From Lineus longissimus (taxonomy: Eukaryota; Nemertea; Pilidiophora; Heteronemertea; Lineidae), in NCBI RefSeq assembly GCF_910592395.1, contig NC_088310.1, forward strand, positions 21,089,501 through 21,149,500: a DNA stretch of 60,000 nt. The letters are read 5' to 3'. Made by a program: the position numbers and the translations under genes. The notes under the pieces are model-generated. The model had not been told where the DNA came from. It saw nothing but the letters and a program-made list of their open reading frames with translations, and did no database searches. The stretch's first letter is position 1. The number at the start of each line of letters is the position of its first letter. Below, piece by piece: positions 27,201 through 42,300 of the stretch.

Positions 27201-30200
27201 ATCCCAAATTCCTCATTTATCGCTGTGTCGTCGGTCAGCACACTTCCCCTCATTTCCTCTTTTCCTGCTTATGAATTCCTCACAGTCAACTAACGTTTAG
27301 ACAGTCCCTCTACCAAGCTATATTTATTGAAGAATTTGACGTCGTGTTTGAACTGGGCTGACTGCTTACAAACATGGCAGGACGTTAATTTTGTTGGCGA
27401 TAAGGCCAGTTTTAGTCAGAGACAATGAAATGTTACAGTTGATTGTGACATTTGATGCTTGAGAGGCATGCCCAGAATCTGCTTCATCACCATTAGCATT
27501 AATTAACCCTTTAACCCAAACCTCTCCTGAAGCTGAAATAGCTTTTTTTCCTAAAATTAGTGTTTTACTTCACAGAAGAAGAACTTCGGTTTTCTTGCAA
27601 AAAATAGTCACTGCAAAAATTATGGTGTGTTGGTTAGGTTACTGAGACAGTCAAAATAATTGTGTTTCTTTGTTTGTGGCGAATTGAAGAGTACAGAATA
27701 TTAGGGCCAAGCCAACACTGAGAAAGATTACTAGATTATCACAGGGGAAGTTACTCCTCTAGGCACTGCTGAGCGCGGAGCCAAAAGAGATAACGAAACC
27801 AGTGTCAACACTCTACGACGATGCTTGATACCTCTCAATGGCCTCAGAGGAGGTATCTACTGCGTTCAACCACCGCTCAAGACATCTCATAGGGTCTTCA
27901 CCTACCATTTCAAGCCCTTATCAAACACTTCCCACAACAATACACATTTCTCCTACCGGCATACCACAGAGCTAGAAACATCTTTTTCTCCATGTTCTCC
28001 ACCATCTTTGCAATCCAATCGCACCAATTCATGCCATGTTGACTTTGAGCTTAGTTTTTCTAAACCTCTAATGTTCTGGGTGAGGAAAATCTTAAGCAAT
28101 GAGTGCTTTCTCAACAGTTTGATGTGTGTTTGTTTGTTCCACTGTCTTCCAACAGAACAGCATACACTCCTGCATGATTGGGAGTCAAGGAGGTGGGGGG
28201 GGGGGGGGGGGGGGGATCAGGGTTTACAGCAGCCTCAAGTCATCTTTGGGCCATAACCAAAATTGGGAAACCAATGCTGAGCTAACATTGCAATTTGGCA
28301 TGATTGAGTTGACAAAACTGTGCTAAAACACCGGCAGCTAGTACCACTGCTGTGTGTATTTGACAAGATTTGATCGATATAACAATCACAACATTGAGCT
28401 CGCACAACTGCTGCTTGCATCTCAGCTACTATCATGATGTTGTGGATGGAGCTATCATCACTCCAAAACCTCAGCAATCCTTCAACAGGATATTTCAAAA
28501 TCCTGACTCTGTCAGTTTTGTCCCCACCCAACAACAAAATACTCACAACAAAGCATGACGATATAGCGACCACAAGACAATGTTTAATGCACCAGGAAGT
28601 CTACAGAACATTAGAAGAGCCAACAGACCAGACAATGTCCCATGTTGTCCCCTCCCACATCATTTGGGAATATTTACCCGCCCATTTCCTATGTTTGAAG
28701 AGATGCAAACGGATAACATCTGGTTTGATCTGGGTGACCTTATCATGATCTGATCCAAGATGAATATCAAGAAAACTTCTTAACAAGTTCTAGTTCTTTA
28801 ATGACTGGAAACATTTCGATGTCACTGATTAATTACCCAATCCATCGATTCATTACCCACCTAATTACTTACCCTAACAGCCATCAAGAATTAGGAGCAG
28901 TATATAACTTCACATACTTGGTTAAATATCGTATGATTTGTTGGATAGTCACACAGAAGGTGTGAAAGTTATTGTCAAATGCTACGAGGCCGTATAATCG
29001 CAAGTGGGAATACCCCTTAAGCCGTTGTTGGCCGGGAATGCTTGTCATGCTTAGGCCACATTGCACAAATTCTCTGGTTGGCAAGGAAATTATTTAGGTA
29101 ATTTTGAAGTCAAAGTACTGACATTTTCATTGGAAAAATTTGGTTTGACTGCCTAGAGGAAGATTTGCTCAAATATATCTTGTCTGCTGATAAATATCTT
29201 ATATTGGACCTGACATTATGACAACACCCAGAGGAAATCGGGGGTTCTTGGCACACACCACTATGCCCTCCATCAACGTCGTGTCCATCACGTTTTGATG
29301 AGGGAGGGAGTGAGCACTGTTTCAGTGAAACTCTGTAATTAACATATTAGGCCCAGCATTATCCTGAAACAAACCTCCTATATCAGGCAAAAAATTAATT
29401 TACGTTCAATTTAGCAAGTTCGGGTCATGCCTTCTTAGCGCTGTATAAAGTCCAAATTTCCTGTTGTGGTATTAAGACATGTTCACATGTCAATCACCAG
29501 AATACCCTAAAATACCTTGTATTCAAGAAAGTTTTAAACTGGCCACCGGTTAGACACTTTTGTTCGTTGAACACCTGTGTCTTAAAGACGGTGGTTCAGA
29601 CCACTTGAGGCGGCATTCGACTGTAAAAAGACAGCTTGCTACAAGCATGTTTATCTTGGTTTTTTATCCAAGGGGAATTGCTCCCACCCCGGCCGAATTT
29701 TCAATAGACTTAAGACGTTCCAAGAGCGAGACTCAAGTTTCAAGTGGCATTCTTAAGAGTATTTTAAGTTGAACGCTGGTTGTTTTGCTTAGAAGTCGGA
29801 GCACTCCACAGACTAATCGTACAGCTTTTAATTATGACTGTGCACTTTTAATACTACTTATCAACAGAAATGTGGCAAATTCGGCATAGCGTGTAGGGTC
29901 ACTGAGCATCATTGACATGATGTTTTCACACTATGGAAATCTCTGTTTACAAACCCTCAAAACGTGACCTAGTGGAAGATGTGAGGTAGCTACAAAATAA
30001 ATTGTTAATATTGTATGGTTAATTTGATAATGAACTGAACCAAATGTTACATTGTCATTCCAATAAATGAATATCACTAGTTTTGTTATGATGATCTAGA
30101 CGGTCCAACTTTTGCTTTTTTCTTCAAATCAAATATTTCGAACACTTATTGTACATGGACGGAAGATTCCAAAACTGCCTGCTGGTGCATCCCCATATCA

Positions 30201-33200
30201 GCACAAACTGAGGTAGCCTGACTCAATCCCATCTCGGCTCTCAAGAAGATTGATCAATTTGGTAGTCAGCAACCAGCTTGCCTATACAAATAGGCGGCAA
30301 TCTATAACATGATAATACGCTGCAGCTTCACAAAATTATATGACCCTCTTGGCTGGACTGGTCAATTACCGAGCACATGTCCAGTGCTACATGTTTTTGC
30401 AGTAGTCTATCTCGAATCTACAACAGCAGAAATTCATATCATAACCCTCTTCTTCAAACTGCATCTACATGTGAAGGAGCTCTTTCAGATTTTATTATCA
30501 GTAACTTTCACCCTTCCAATGGTTGGTCATTTTTAGGAATACTTTTTTGCAAATATTCTATAAAAACCACAAAAAGTGAATTTCAGGCTGCAGCATCCAC
30601 CTCAAATTGCATCATCAATATCATGAACTAATTTTAAAAGTAAAGATAAACATTTGATTATGGTACTTGCAAAATGAAATCCACTTAAAATTCTGTGCCA
30701 GAGAATTACCCACATCAGTTAATCGCCAGGGGCATTATTTCATCTAGAAAGCTGCATATTCGCACCCTGATGCTAACATGCGGCTGCAAGGAGCTTTCCA
30801 GTCTATCAGAAGACAGCTTGGGCAGGTGCAGGGTATTAATCAACCAGCCATATTTCTCCGGGTTTTTGTTACTGTCTTTATAGATTATGGGCAATTTTAT
30901 TTGAAGAAATCCTAGGCTGCACGTTAGCTGTGGATATATAAGCATTCCAATTTGGCACCCATTTAAAGAAAGGAATGAAAATAACTTATTCCAATTTGAC
31001 AACTGTCGAATGAGAATTACTTATTTTACCAATAGAAACTGGCTTCTAGTTGATGATGGTCATCATGGATCTGGACTCAAAGACCAGCTGTGACTCATAT
31101 TCTTTTCAAAAAGAACCAAGTTTTCTGATTCCTTCTCAAGAAAGAACGGGTATTTCTTAATGAAATCCTTTTGCTTTTCCCAGGACTTGTCCGAACGTGA
31201 AATAAATTTCCTCACCAAGTGTACATAGAGACACTGGCGCTACATGGAACAAATTTATAGAGGGTTGTTTCACATATCAAATGGACGATTCTTCTCGCCT
31301 TATCCCTTTATAATGAGCTCAACTCAGGTTTCAGGTTCGCTAATAGATATTGGTGTCAACAGAAAGCCGAAGACGGTTAAGAAAAGACAGGAAGGCATTT
31401 GAGCGAGGCAGGCGAGCGGGACTGAACACACCTTTTAGCGTAATCAGGATATGACGGTGAAAGTTATAACCTAAACGGCAGCTGAGTCTTTTATTCCAAC
31501 GTTTATACACAATAGTGGTGGCCTGTTCATAATAGTTGGCGTGAACCGCTCCTGGTATCTCATTTCATTAATGGGCACCCCGTGCGTTATTAAATGTATT
31601 TCGTTGGTAAATAGTAAAAGCGTTATGAACAATTTATTTGAAAACAAGCAGATGACGATTATTAAGCGATTGACCTTACAGTTAATTGGTTTTTGACAAC
31701 AGTTTTTATTTCTGCTTTTTTGTCAAATAGAACACGCTGTAAAAGCATGAGATAACATTTGTGGCACATCAAGGGTAAATTGTTCTGTTAAATCATCTCT
31801 ATTGATTCACAATGGTTGTTAATTATTAGTCATAATGCAATTGAGATTACCCTTAGATGTTCAAAGCACCTTTGATGAATCTACCCGCTGTGAAATTACA
31901 TTACAATGGTGGTTTTAGCAGAAAAAACAACACTTTTTATAGCATCACCAATCAATCTACCTTATTCAAGAACCTCTACATGTAGCAGTAGCAATGTGAA
32001 GACAACCCGGACCAACAGACTAAGTCAGTCCAACCAGATGATGGAATTATAGTCCCTTTAACAGTCACTTTTATTTTTCAGGAAGGCAACCAGAGACTGA
32101 GGACACTTGATCATCACAAGCAAGATTGGTTTGATACGGAAGCAAGGGAATCATGGAAAAAATACTCCAACACATTCACAATGAGTAAAATGAATTGCAA
32201 GAGTTTAGTTGTGTGCATGGGAAGCCCATTCCAAACATTTCACATTTCCAAATATTTACAAAAATGCTCTCGGCTATAATAATCACGGTCATAATGAAAT
32301 CGTGGGGTCAGAGAGCCCACTTCAGCTTGCCATGGTATGATATTAACTCCATCAAGGAGAATATTATATTTCTCAACAATGCCTTTGTAAACAAAACACC
32401 AAATAAAGGCATAGCCCCTTTGCATATTGGCACAATTACTAAGAATGATGGGTATGGACCGAGGTTAACTGATACCATGAAGATGCAGCGGACAAGCTCT
32501 TAATATTGACTATAAGGATAAATTTAATGTGAAGATGCGACTCGGACTAGATGAAGCCCTATAGATCGCAGTGAAGACACCATCTTGAGCGATGGCAGCC
32601 CAAACACTAGACTAGACCTGATGGTGGTATCGGTGTGGAGGGGTAACACTTAGCCGTCCTTAAAACCTTGAAGGAGGCTAAACTGCATGTCCAACAAATT
32701 CCACTAAAAGTGTGTAGTGATGTTTTTGTTGTGTACATCGAGGCATTCTTTGGCAATGTATCAAACACTTCTGAAGAGGAAAACAAGACGAGATTACCAA
32801 TCAACATGAAGTTCCAAGACATTTGCGTGGGCACCATTAAAAGCTCAAGACAAGAGACGAAAAAGTTTCTAATAACATTCCGCGACGTTACTATTTATAG
32901 CTCACAAGGTCATTTGAATAAGATATTGATGACGTTTTAGTCACGTGACAGTCGGACACCGACACTTATTTCTACGCATTTGAGCTTATTTCAAAGTCAA
33001 TTATCTTTGACCCTGCATTGTTTTTAGCATGAATGATACCATGGAGTCAGAGAGAGAAATATTCAGAACAATTATGTAGTATTTCCAAAACTCGGACATG
33101 TGCCAGATTGAATCTAACTGCCCCAGTTAGAAAGCCTGAATCCATTACGAAACCGCATGTTTGTCCGATATTGCCTGTAATTCAGCGATGGGGAAATAGA

Positions 33201-36200
33201 GGGCAGCAGCTGCAGTGACCTCATTATCGCGGAATGCTATTCAAAAACCAATAAATTCAAAGAGACCCCCTTTTTCAAGTTTGCTTGAAAATCTGTATCA
33301 ATGTACTGTTGCTGTACAAGATGGGATGAGGTAATGTATCCTCAATGTACAGCCTCTAAAACTCAAGCAGAAATTATAGTTTCCTCCATTGGATTGGATC
33401 AACAGTGATGGTCTAAAATACTGTCATCATAGTCTTCTTTAAAATACAAATCATAAGCAGCAGAAACTCCCCCAAGTCATTTCATCACAGAGCAGCATAT
33501 ATTACCAAGAAAAAATGTTTCCAGAGAGTCACAAAGACCCCGAGGTCAGATCATCCCTTCCCATCTCTGCCACCGAAGCCCTATGCCTGACACAGTCAGA
33601 TAATCACATCAGGTATTTCATTATACTCACAACTTATGGCAAGGTTCTGGTGCATGCCCGCAGGCGATGTCTCCAAACCTCTTCCAAGCCAATAACTCTG
33701 ATTGCCTGCCATTGGATTTATGAATTACTACTGAACCAAACTATATCCATTAATAGTGTAAATTTAACCTCTTCCCTTGGGCGATGTTGCCAGAGTCACT
33801 CTATGAAAGATGCCAGAGATGGCTTCGATTAGATGTGAGGCTTCTGATCACCATTTTAGGGCAAGGGTGTGGATTAAAGGAGCAGAGGTGACAGTAATGG
33901 CAAAATAATTATATGTTATTATTGAGCCGTAGTCCGGCATAGGATACTATGGAAGAAGCCATACAGAGAGGGAACTAAAGGAGATGCCAAGGTGCATGAG
34001 CTGTTGAGATGCACCAAGGATGGGAATATGGCTACTCTAGGGAAAATGACTGGAGACTGAAAGGTGGCTGTAGACTCGGGTCGAGGTCAACTGTAGAGAT
34101 GCACCAAGGACATCAATATGGTCATTCTGCACAATATATTCAGGATGGAGAAGTGATTAACACCTTGTCAGATAGTTAAATGTATGACTATATCAGAGAG
34201 GATTGTCTTCATTCAATCTGTCTTTATTTAAAAACAGTCAGTTCCGTTACATTGTAACTCATAGAAAAGACTCGAAGCATAAACCGTATTGAAGCATTCA
34301 CATTTGACAGTGCCAGATCCTCTTAGTCAACATTTAGATGTATTCTTCAAACTATGCCCCTCAAGAGAGTGCGATAGCACTGCCTCCATTTTCACATCAA
34401 AGACAAGTGCTCTGTGACATGGTTTTGACAGGTGACATTCCAGAAATTCATTAGGGCTATCTCTGCTTAAACCGTGGTTGAGAAATGGAGGGAAGACCCT
34501 GTGTTTGACATTGGAATGACCAAGTCACAGTGACGCCATGGATTTACTGAGTTCGGATAAGAATTTTGACCTGTCTTTGCTTGCAGGCCACATAACAGGA
34601 TTGTAGGCTACCAGGAGATGGATCATCACTCAGCCAACCAATGTCACCAACAGTATACTAAGTTAGACGCACTGCTGTTATGGATCTATCAAATCTATCA
34701 TGACATACTTGCTGATCCAAAATCTGTTGAAGAAGTTTCATTTCCCATCAACGGTAAAATCTTATTCAGGGCCATTCGTTTGGGCCTTGGTAAAGTGAAG
34801 CCAACTCATGCCTGAAGACAGGCCTTTCAGTCAAACACTACAATGTGGAAGGACTCTTTGCTGGTGATTGATATCAGACAAGAGCAGCTCAACGCAGGCT
34901 TGAGACCTTCTACAGCCCTCAGATGAAGAGTGCCTGTAATTATGACAACATCCTGTTCCCAGAAACTAAGCTGGCGTTGATGGCCTAGTGAGGTAAAGTC
35001 GATGCCTGAAGCCAGGCCTATCATCCAAACACTCCAGTATGGAAGGACTCTTTGCTGGTGATTGATATTAGACATGAGCAGTTCAATAACAGGACTTGAC
35101 ACCTCGTTCAGTTCACCATGAAGTGAGTGGATGGGATTGTTCCGAGGGTGGCCCTCAAACGACTAAATGCAACTTTTGTCGCGTTCTTGTGTGAAAGAGG
35201 TGAAAAACTAAGCACTCTCTACTGCAATCATCTGCTTGTTCCCAACCCGCCCAAGTTTTCGATCAGCAGGCAGATGGCAGCACCAGCCAGTGTGACAATT
35301 CTTCGGATTTCTCAAACAATAGGACACAGATCTTTTAAACATGAAGGGAAAAGCTCGAGGCAAAAGAGTAGCGGAGTTGCTGAAGCCACTCTCTCAACTA
35401 AGCCTGAGCCGAGACGGAATTCCTTGGGCGAAATCGACATAAACTTTGACAGAGATACAAAGAACCACCTTGGAATCATCCAGGTGTAATAAGTCAGCAA
35501 CATTGAGCAAATTACACCACAATGACGATAGGAACATAAGAATGTCAAAAACCTCGGGCATAGCAGCTTCCCCATGGATTTTTCTAAACTTTTTAATGTC
35601 GAGGAAATCAGAACAATTCAGGCCTCTCCGACAGGGCTAAGAGCAGTATTTCATGAAAGGGTATACATACAGACTTTGGGCGCAAAAGTTTCATCCATCC
35701 CGTAGATCCATTAAGAAGGTAGAGTATTGTTCAACCTTTCAGAGAGTAACTTGGGTAGATACTTGACTTCCAGAACAGCCTTTTGTCTGATTTCATTGAT
35801 ACCAAATACACAATGGCTTTCTTCTTTTTTTGCATTTCCATGGCAGCATGACTTTTTTCTGCAGGCTTCAATTTGTTCGACTATAGCTGCAAGAAAAGGT
35901 TTTGTCTTCAAACCTGACTGAGACATGGAATTTGTCTAAACTTTAAGCAATCATGGTTCTCCCATAACAGATTTTGGATTGCTTCTAACATGAGTGAATA
36001 CTTCAGAAGCGATCCGAAGGCCTGGTTTGGGAGGTTGGGAAAATGGCAAACCATCGCAACTATGTCAGAATTAAGCACAAGGGAGCTCCTCCAATGAATG
36101 TCTAATATGCAGTAGTCTATTCTTAAATAAGTCAACAGGGAGTACCATATTCTGATTTCAATTTTCGAAATAAAATCATATAACTGGTATATACTTGACT

Positions 36201-39200
36201 CCAAAACAAGTAATCTCCATCGAAAGAAGTTCTTCATTTGATATCAAAACGAAGAGACAAGCCACTTTTGGCAATCCACCCAACCACTCAAGACAACTGA
36301 TATGTACTTACAGACTTCTAATTACAAGAATTGCGGCATTAATACATATTACTATAGCCCTCGATGACTAAACAAGTGTCAAAATTGTCACATATATTAG
36401 GATACAGTCACATTTGAATTGTTTGCTCTGCAAAAACACCAAACTCAAGACTCAGATGGCATGATTAAAACTCTTACGGGATTATTACACATCTCAAGAG
36501 GTCTCCTGTCAATTTTTTAGTCCCATCATGTATATTTGGATTTTTGCGTGAAGGGATACAGTTTAAAAGTAGTAGTGCAGTACAAGTACATGGAAATGAT
36601 ACATCAAACTCATTTCTTTACATCATGAAACAGTTATTTTTGTTCCAATGAATATGTCGCACATACTAGTAAATAAAAGGCATTTTGTACAAAAGCATGG
36701 CTGGAGTTTATCCAATTATGCAATGAAGAGAAATCAGCATAGCAAAATTGAATGAACCAGAAAATTTAATAACATACAGTTACGGACAATGCATAGCAAA
36801 CTTATAAAACACTCATCAAGTCGTACAAAAACTCCTCAAGTAATTAACAAACTAAAACCCGCCGCCAATTCTAGATACTTCAAAACTAATGTGCGCCTCT
36901 GAAGACGCAATTTCTCGGCCATCTTGTACGATAAATGCGGATCATCCAATGCAAATCAATGTGAAAATAAAACAAGTTAAAGAGTGTCAAGTCATGTTGG
37001 AGTTTTGTAAACAGTTTTGCTAGTGGAAACTAGATTGGAGTGCAATTCATATTAACTAGACCGGAACTGATAGCACTGCAGTGTAAGTAGCTATACAGAG
37101 GTATAAGTTCTACTTAAAGAGATCATAATTTTCGGAGTGGAAATGGATATTATAGTAGTGCACTCCAGGAGGAGTTCTAGGACTTTGAGAATAACCCAAA
37201 GAGTGTGGTAGGAGTGAAATACTTGTATGAATTATAGAATAAAAAGATGCAATTTTGGTAGCGAGAAGCAAATCCAAAAACGAGTTGTATAAGTTGGCAT
37301 TTAGCAGTAAGTCAAATTTCACGTCTGAGTTTAACATTTTCATATTAAATATTTGTTTGTGAAATCCTTTATCGAATATTGTGCATTTTAAAATCACAAC
37401 CAGCCAGTAAATGTCATTGTAGTTTCAGGGTTGTTCTATGAGGACCACGCAACGTATGGTCGAGTATGTGCCGAAGCAACATAGAGTACCATCCACAGAC
37501 TTGTTCCCATACAAACCTCTATGTTCGAAAATATAAATTTACATATTTAATGCAAGCGGGATGAAAATTTTGCTGTGTCTGCGTTAGGCATATTTGTTCA
37601 GCTGTACAACTGCTGGTTGAAGGGTGTCAAGAGAGGCACAAGAGGCGTCCATGAAACATGTATGACTGTCGAGGCCCTTGACGTGACAGGCGCGGCGCGG
37701 GGTAATGATAGGATGTGAGAGGCATAGGGTGACGTGCGGGACCAGAATGAACAAGAGGCCCAAGGGCCTGGCGCTCAGCTGAGTTAATATCATTAATATC
37801 TTCCCGGTGTTTAGTTCATTATGCATGAAAATGGCATGCTCCATGGTATTTGATATCCTTTTGCGTTCACTACGGTACCAATGTTTTTGGTTGACATAAT
37901 TATGCCACTGTTCGTTCCTCAATCCTGACCATAATTCGGGTGAAATCATCGTATGAAAATATTTACCGAAACATGAAGTTTATGCCATGAATGAGGATAC
38001 TCATTGTCATAGCCTCGTTTACAAGTACGAAGTATTTTCCCGCGAATATTCAAAACTGCTTGGCTCCTTGCCTGTTTGCCAGTTAAATAACATGTGACTA
38101 TACACAAAATAGAAAACTTTGATGGAAATTGTAAATCATTTTTTTATCTATCAGGGGAAACAAGCTGATGATGATCAAATAAATCATTCATGAGAAATCG
38201 TTTTGTTGCTGAAGCTTGCATGACGAAGTTAATGCTAAACCTTTTCTTGCGCTCTACTGCGCCACCGTAGTTTTCTATTTAGACCAGCGATGACGTCATT
38301 TCTGGTGATTCCCTACGTTGTCCAATGAGCGCTTTTTAAAATGTGCCAATGTATTTTTTCAGCGCTGCCAGTTGCCGAACAGAATGCCGTAGCTCCCTCA
38401 ATTTCCAATCAATTTTTATGGGAGTGACATTATTGTATTGCTTAGAATGTCTACTTTTTACTCATGAAAGAATCGTAGAACTAAAACTTAATAGGCGAAC
38501 AGAATCATGCCGATTCACTGCACATACTGTGGGAATTCTCCACTTCAAAATACATCGGCGATGTCATCGCGAACAGAGCATGCACTTCCGATATCGTTTT
38601 CACAGAAATGTGGCCAAATTTTCAAGAACTAATTTCTGAAAGTAGTCCCTAAAGACCTTATGACTACCACTGAAACGAACTTGTGATAATATCGCCTACC
38701 AGACTACTTTTTAAGCAGAAAATTGGGTACTTGATCGAGTGTCATTGAGCTCCAAGCGTAAACAACATGCCGCCATTTTGTCTCCGCTTCGGTATTTCGT
38801 ACGCCGCTTATAATGCACCTTCTCAATTAAAACCAACATAATAAGGCCTTACATCGTTGATTGAATAGGAACACCACACAAAACACAATAAAGTGGGGGT
38901 ACAATCGATTACGAAGCTGAAGTGAACAGTGATTTATTCCTGCTGGAGCTACTGCTTTTGTTGTGTAGCTGCCTTGTTTTGAGAACTGGCAAATAGGAGA
39001 CTTCATTGATGGCTGACGTCATCGGGCGGGAATTTGAATCGGCAGAAATAATTAAAAGGCAGGTAGCGCCCTCTCCTGTTAAAATTTTGAACTTTTTCTC
39101 AATAAAATAGATTTTCAAGAATTTTATCTTAATATTAGAGCATATTTCGACTAATTCTGCTGCTCCTAGGCCGATATAGGCCAGTTTCCTTCATGCACTC

Positions 39201-39330
39201 TCGCTCGCAGGAAGTAGGTCGAATGGCGACAAATTTTGTTTTGAAAGTAGAGTTTGACCAGAAGTATCCAGAAATGCAAAATTGAAGTCTCTAGGTCTTA
39301 CGGTTACAAAATGTGCACCATGGGTTTAAC

Positions 39331-39361
<31 letters not shown>

Positions 39362-42300
39362 CAGACGGACGCCACTGAACAACTTATTTGACAAGCTCGG
39401 CTGACTTAGTCAGCTGAGCTAAAAATCATTTCATGGCGTAATTGGATGAAATAGGTCAAAGGGTGCACGTTTACATCCTGTTCATGCAGTGACCTTTCCT
39501 CATCCAGGTGAGAAAAGATGTTGAAAAATTTCATCCAAAATATCAAATTTCATGTACATTTGCCGGATAACTATACATATTAAGATAGCCTGTAACATTC
39601 CAGAGATGCCGGTACATGATCAGATCCCATGTCAAAACAAATATTGTGCATGTTGTTTTGTTAGTTCAAAACACTGTTCTTTCCGCCAACTATCGGTTGA
39701 TACCAGCAAAAATTTCCACAAAGGCAATAATTAGCCCTACCATCTGCCGATGACCTACTTCAGTCTCAAAGGTATGAACAATATACATGTACTTCAGCAG
39801 AGGGACAAGGGCCAATAATAAGGGTATTAGTGACATTCTTCGGCTGGGCGGCACTTTCTGACCAGAGAAGGTGGGATAGTCCTCTGCAACAACAAATACT
39901 TATAAACAGGGTATGCAAAAGAAATTGGAGTCCAATCAAATTGAGAGTATTGGTGTTACAAACACAAAAGTAACAAAGTGGACATCAGTCTATGTTTACC
40001 TATTTAATACAGCAGTCATCTGTAAAAAAACCACTTGTGTTCCACCACCTTAAACAGAAACAAAGGTCTCAGTGGAAGAAGATGGGCATACCAAGTCAAT
40101 GCAAAAAGATAGGTGTGACTGTTCTTTTTATTTTCACCTGGTGACACCTCTAAAGGATGGCCACCTGTTTTCTTAGGTCAAACACTAAATAAGACCCATA
40201 TGCTGTTTATCTTTTATAGGGAAAATGTTTTGACAAGGAAAGGGATTTTGTCCATTTGAAGCACTGCTAAGGCAATTAAGAGAGGATTTGACAAAGTTTT
40301 TATAAGCCTTATTGTGACATGGCTAATTATATTGGAATTAAGTCTAGTCACTGGCAGATGGGTCACATAAAGGTACCACACCCAATCCACAATATTCTAC
40401 AATTAGTGGTTACAGATTTGTAAATTCACTGGTAAAAAAAAAGATGGAAAATATGCCACAAATGCTCACTATGAAAATGAATATCTTGAAATGTGCGATG
40501 AAACATGAGTAATGTGGCCATCTCCAAATCAATTTAAGGAGGTAATATGATATACAAAGTCATCAAAAGTGGCGTCACCGAAGTCACCAAAAGGTTTGAG
40601 ATCCGACCATATGATGCAGCTATACGCTGGACCACTTGGAACCAACTGACGTGCAATTGTAAAATATAAAATAGTTGGAAGAACACTTTTGGCATATTTG
40701 GTAACAGCAATGAATATGACATACGCTCCTCTTCGGGGGCTGAAGAGTGGATGTGAAGACCACAAACCGTTGACTGGAGGACTTTGTAATTCTAAACACA
40801 CACTCTTTCACTGAAAAAAACCAACAGAGAAAACACAGGGATAGGGGCACTTGGATATTTTTTATGGTAGGAGAGACGCCTGAAGTGCATCTTTAAATAT
40901 TTTGGCGAGTGCGCATCACAAGTTTGTCAGTACTCCAACCCCTTGTGGCACATGGAAGATACCGGATGTCCACTCCAATGCTTAGTAGTGCTTCTCCTGC
41001 AGTTGATAAGAGTGTGACATCCCTTTTGGTTCCCAAGCTTATGCTACCCATACCAGGATCATCCCGCATGAACCTAACTAACAGACATACCAATTCACTT
41101 TCTTTCATGTTTAACTGATTAGTAAAAACCAATTCTACATCAGGGGTTCCTCCCTCCCATCAAAGTAAAATAAAAGATTGTAATTCTGCCAAAGGTATTT
41201 ATCAACTACCAGTTACTTGTATTATCAACTTCGCCAAACGAAAGCCCAGCAATTAAAGTGCAACTGCTCAAATGAATACTCAATAACGTATATTACATAT
41301 ACAGCAACAACGTCTCAACCATTTTGTTTGATAATCAATGGAAAATGCTTCAAATTGTCTGAATTGCTAAATGGTATCCCCTCCACTCACTGTGAGAGAG
41401 CAAGAGGTGATCATTTTCAAACAAAAATGACTGAGTACATTGAGTAACTACTGAGCTACACTGCACTCAGCGCTAAAGAGTCACTTAGTGCAACGCAATT
41501 GACAAGCCCTGCCAGAAATTGAAATTCAAGCCATATGACGCACGTACAATGTACCTCCACAATATCGACAGCAAGTCGAAAATGCACCCAGTGTCACTCT
41601 GAATCGTAAAAGATTCATTGTTTGTGTTGGTGAATTTGGCCGCCTATGACTGTGTTCATTATTTCATAGTGACGATATGTCCTATGAAGTACCACTTCAA
41701 AGGCGGTATATACCTCTTGAGCGGGAAACAATCAGCAAGCTGTCAAAATTTGGACCGAACATGTAAATAAAGCTGATATTGACCAACTACCATGCAGAAT
41801 AACCGCCTGAATCATTTATTCGGTGAACATCTTCACTGAGAACTCTATTTGATCATTTAAATGCTGTCCTCTACTTAACATAGATATAAACCTTACTGCG
41901 CCAGATGATTAAGTCGAGAAGAAAAGAGTTTATTCTCGGAACAAAAAAATTGGGTTGAGCCACGTCAATTTAAGAAAGGGGTCAAGAGTAGATTCTGTTG
42001 CAGAAGGCAGTAGAAATGAAACATGTTTTATATTCAGTTCATTGAAGGGGGACCTTGATACACTGCAAAGCGATTTAAGTAAGTCATATGAATAAGCAAT
42101 CCAAGTTTACCAAGGTCTGTCAAGAAGAGGAATGGGACCCGGGTGCGAAAGCAATGTGATACTGCCCAGGACACTCAAATGGACATGTGTACCTGGTGAA
42201 CCCACACACTTCAAAGGATACCAGAAGGTGCTAAAGTTAGGACAAAGCGGCATTCTGAAGCTACGTAATCATATTCATATGGTTGCAACGATGAACATAT

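Noticed and set aside
27825-28256. 143-codon plus-strand open frame
   Set aside because: Runs through the 21-G homopolymer, has no homology I recognise, and lacks splice or poly(A) context.
35127-35489. 120-codon plus-strand open frame ending at a GTGTAA donor-like site
   Set aside because: A stop lies directly before it, no pyrimidine tract or acceptor is present, and its beginning is next to non-coding duplicated sequence.
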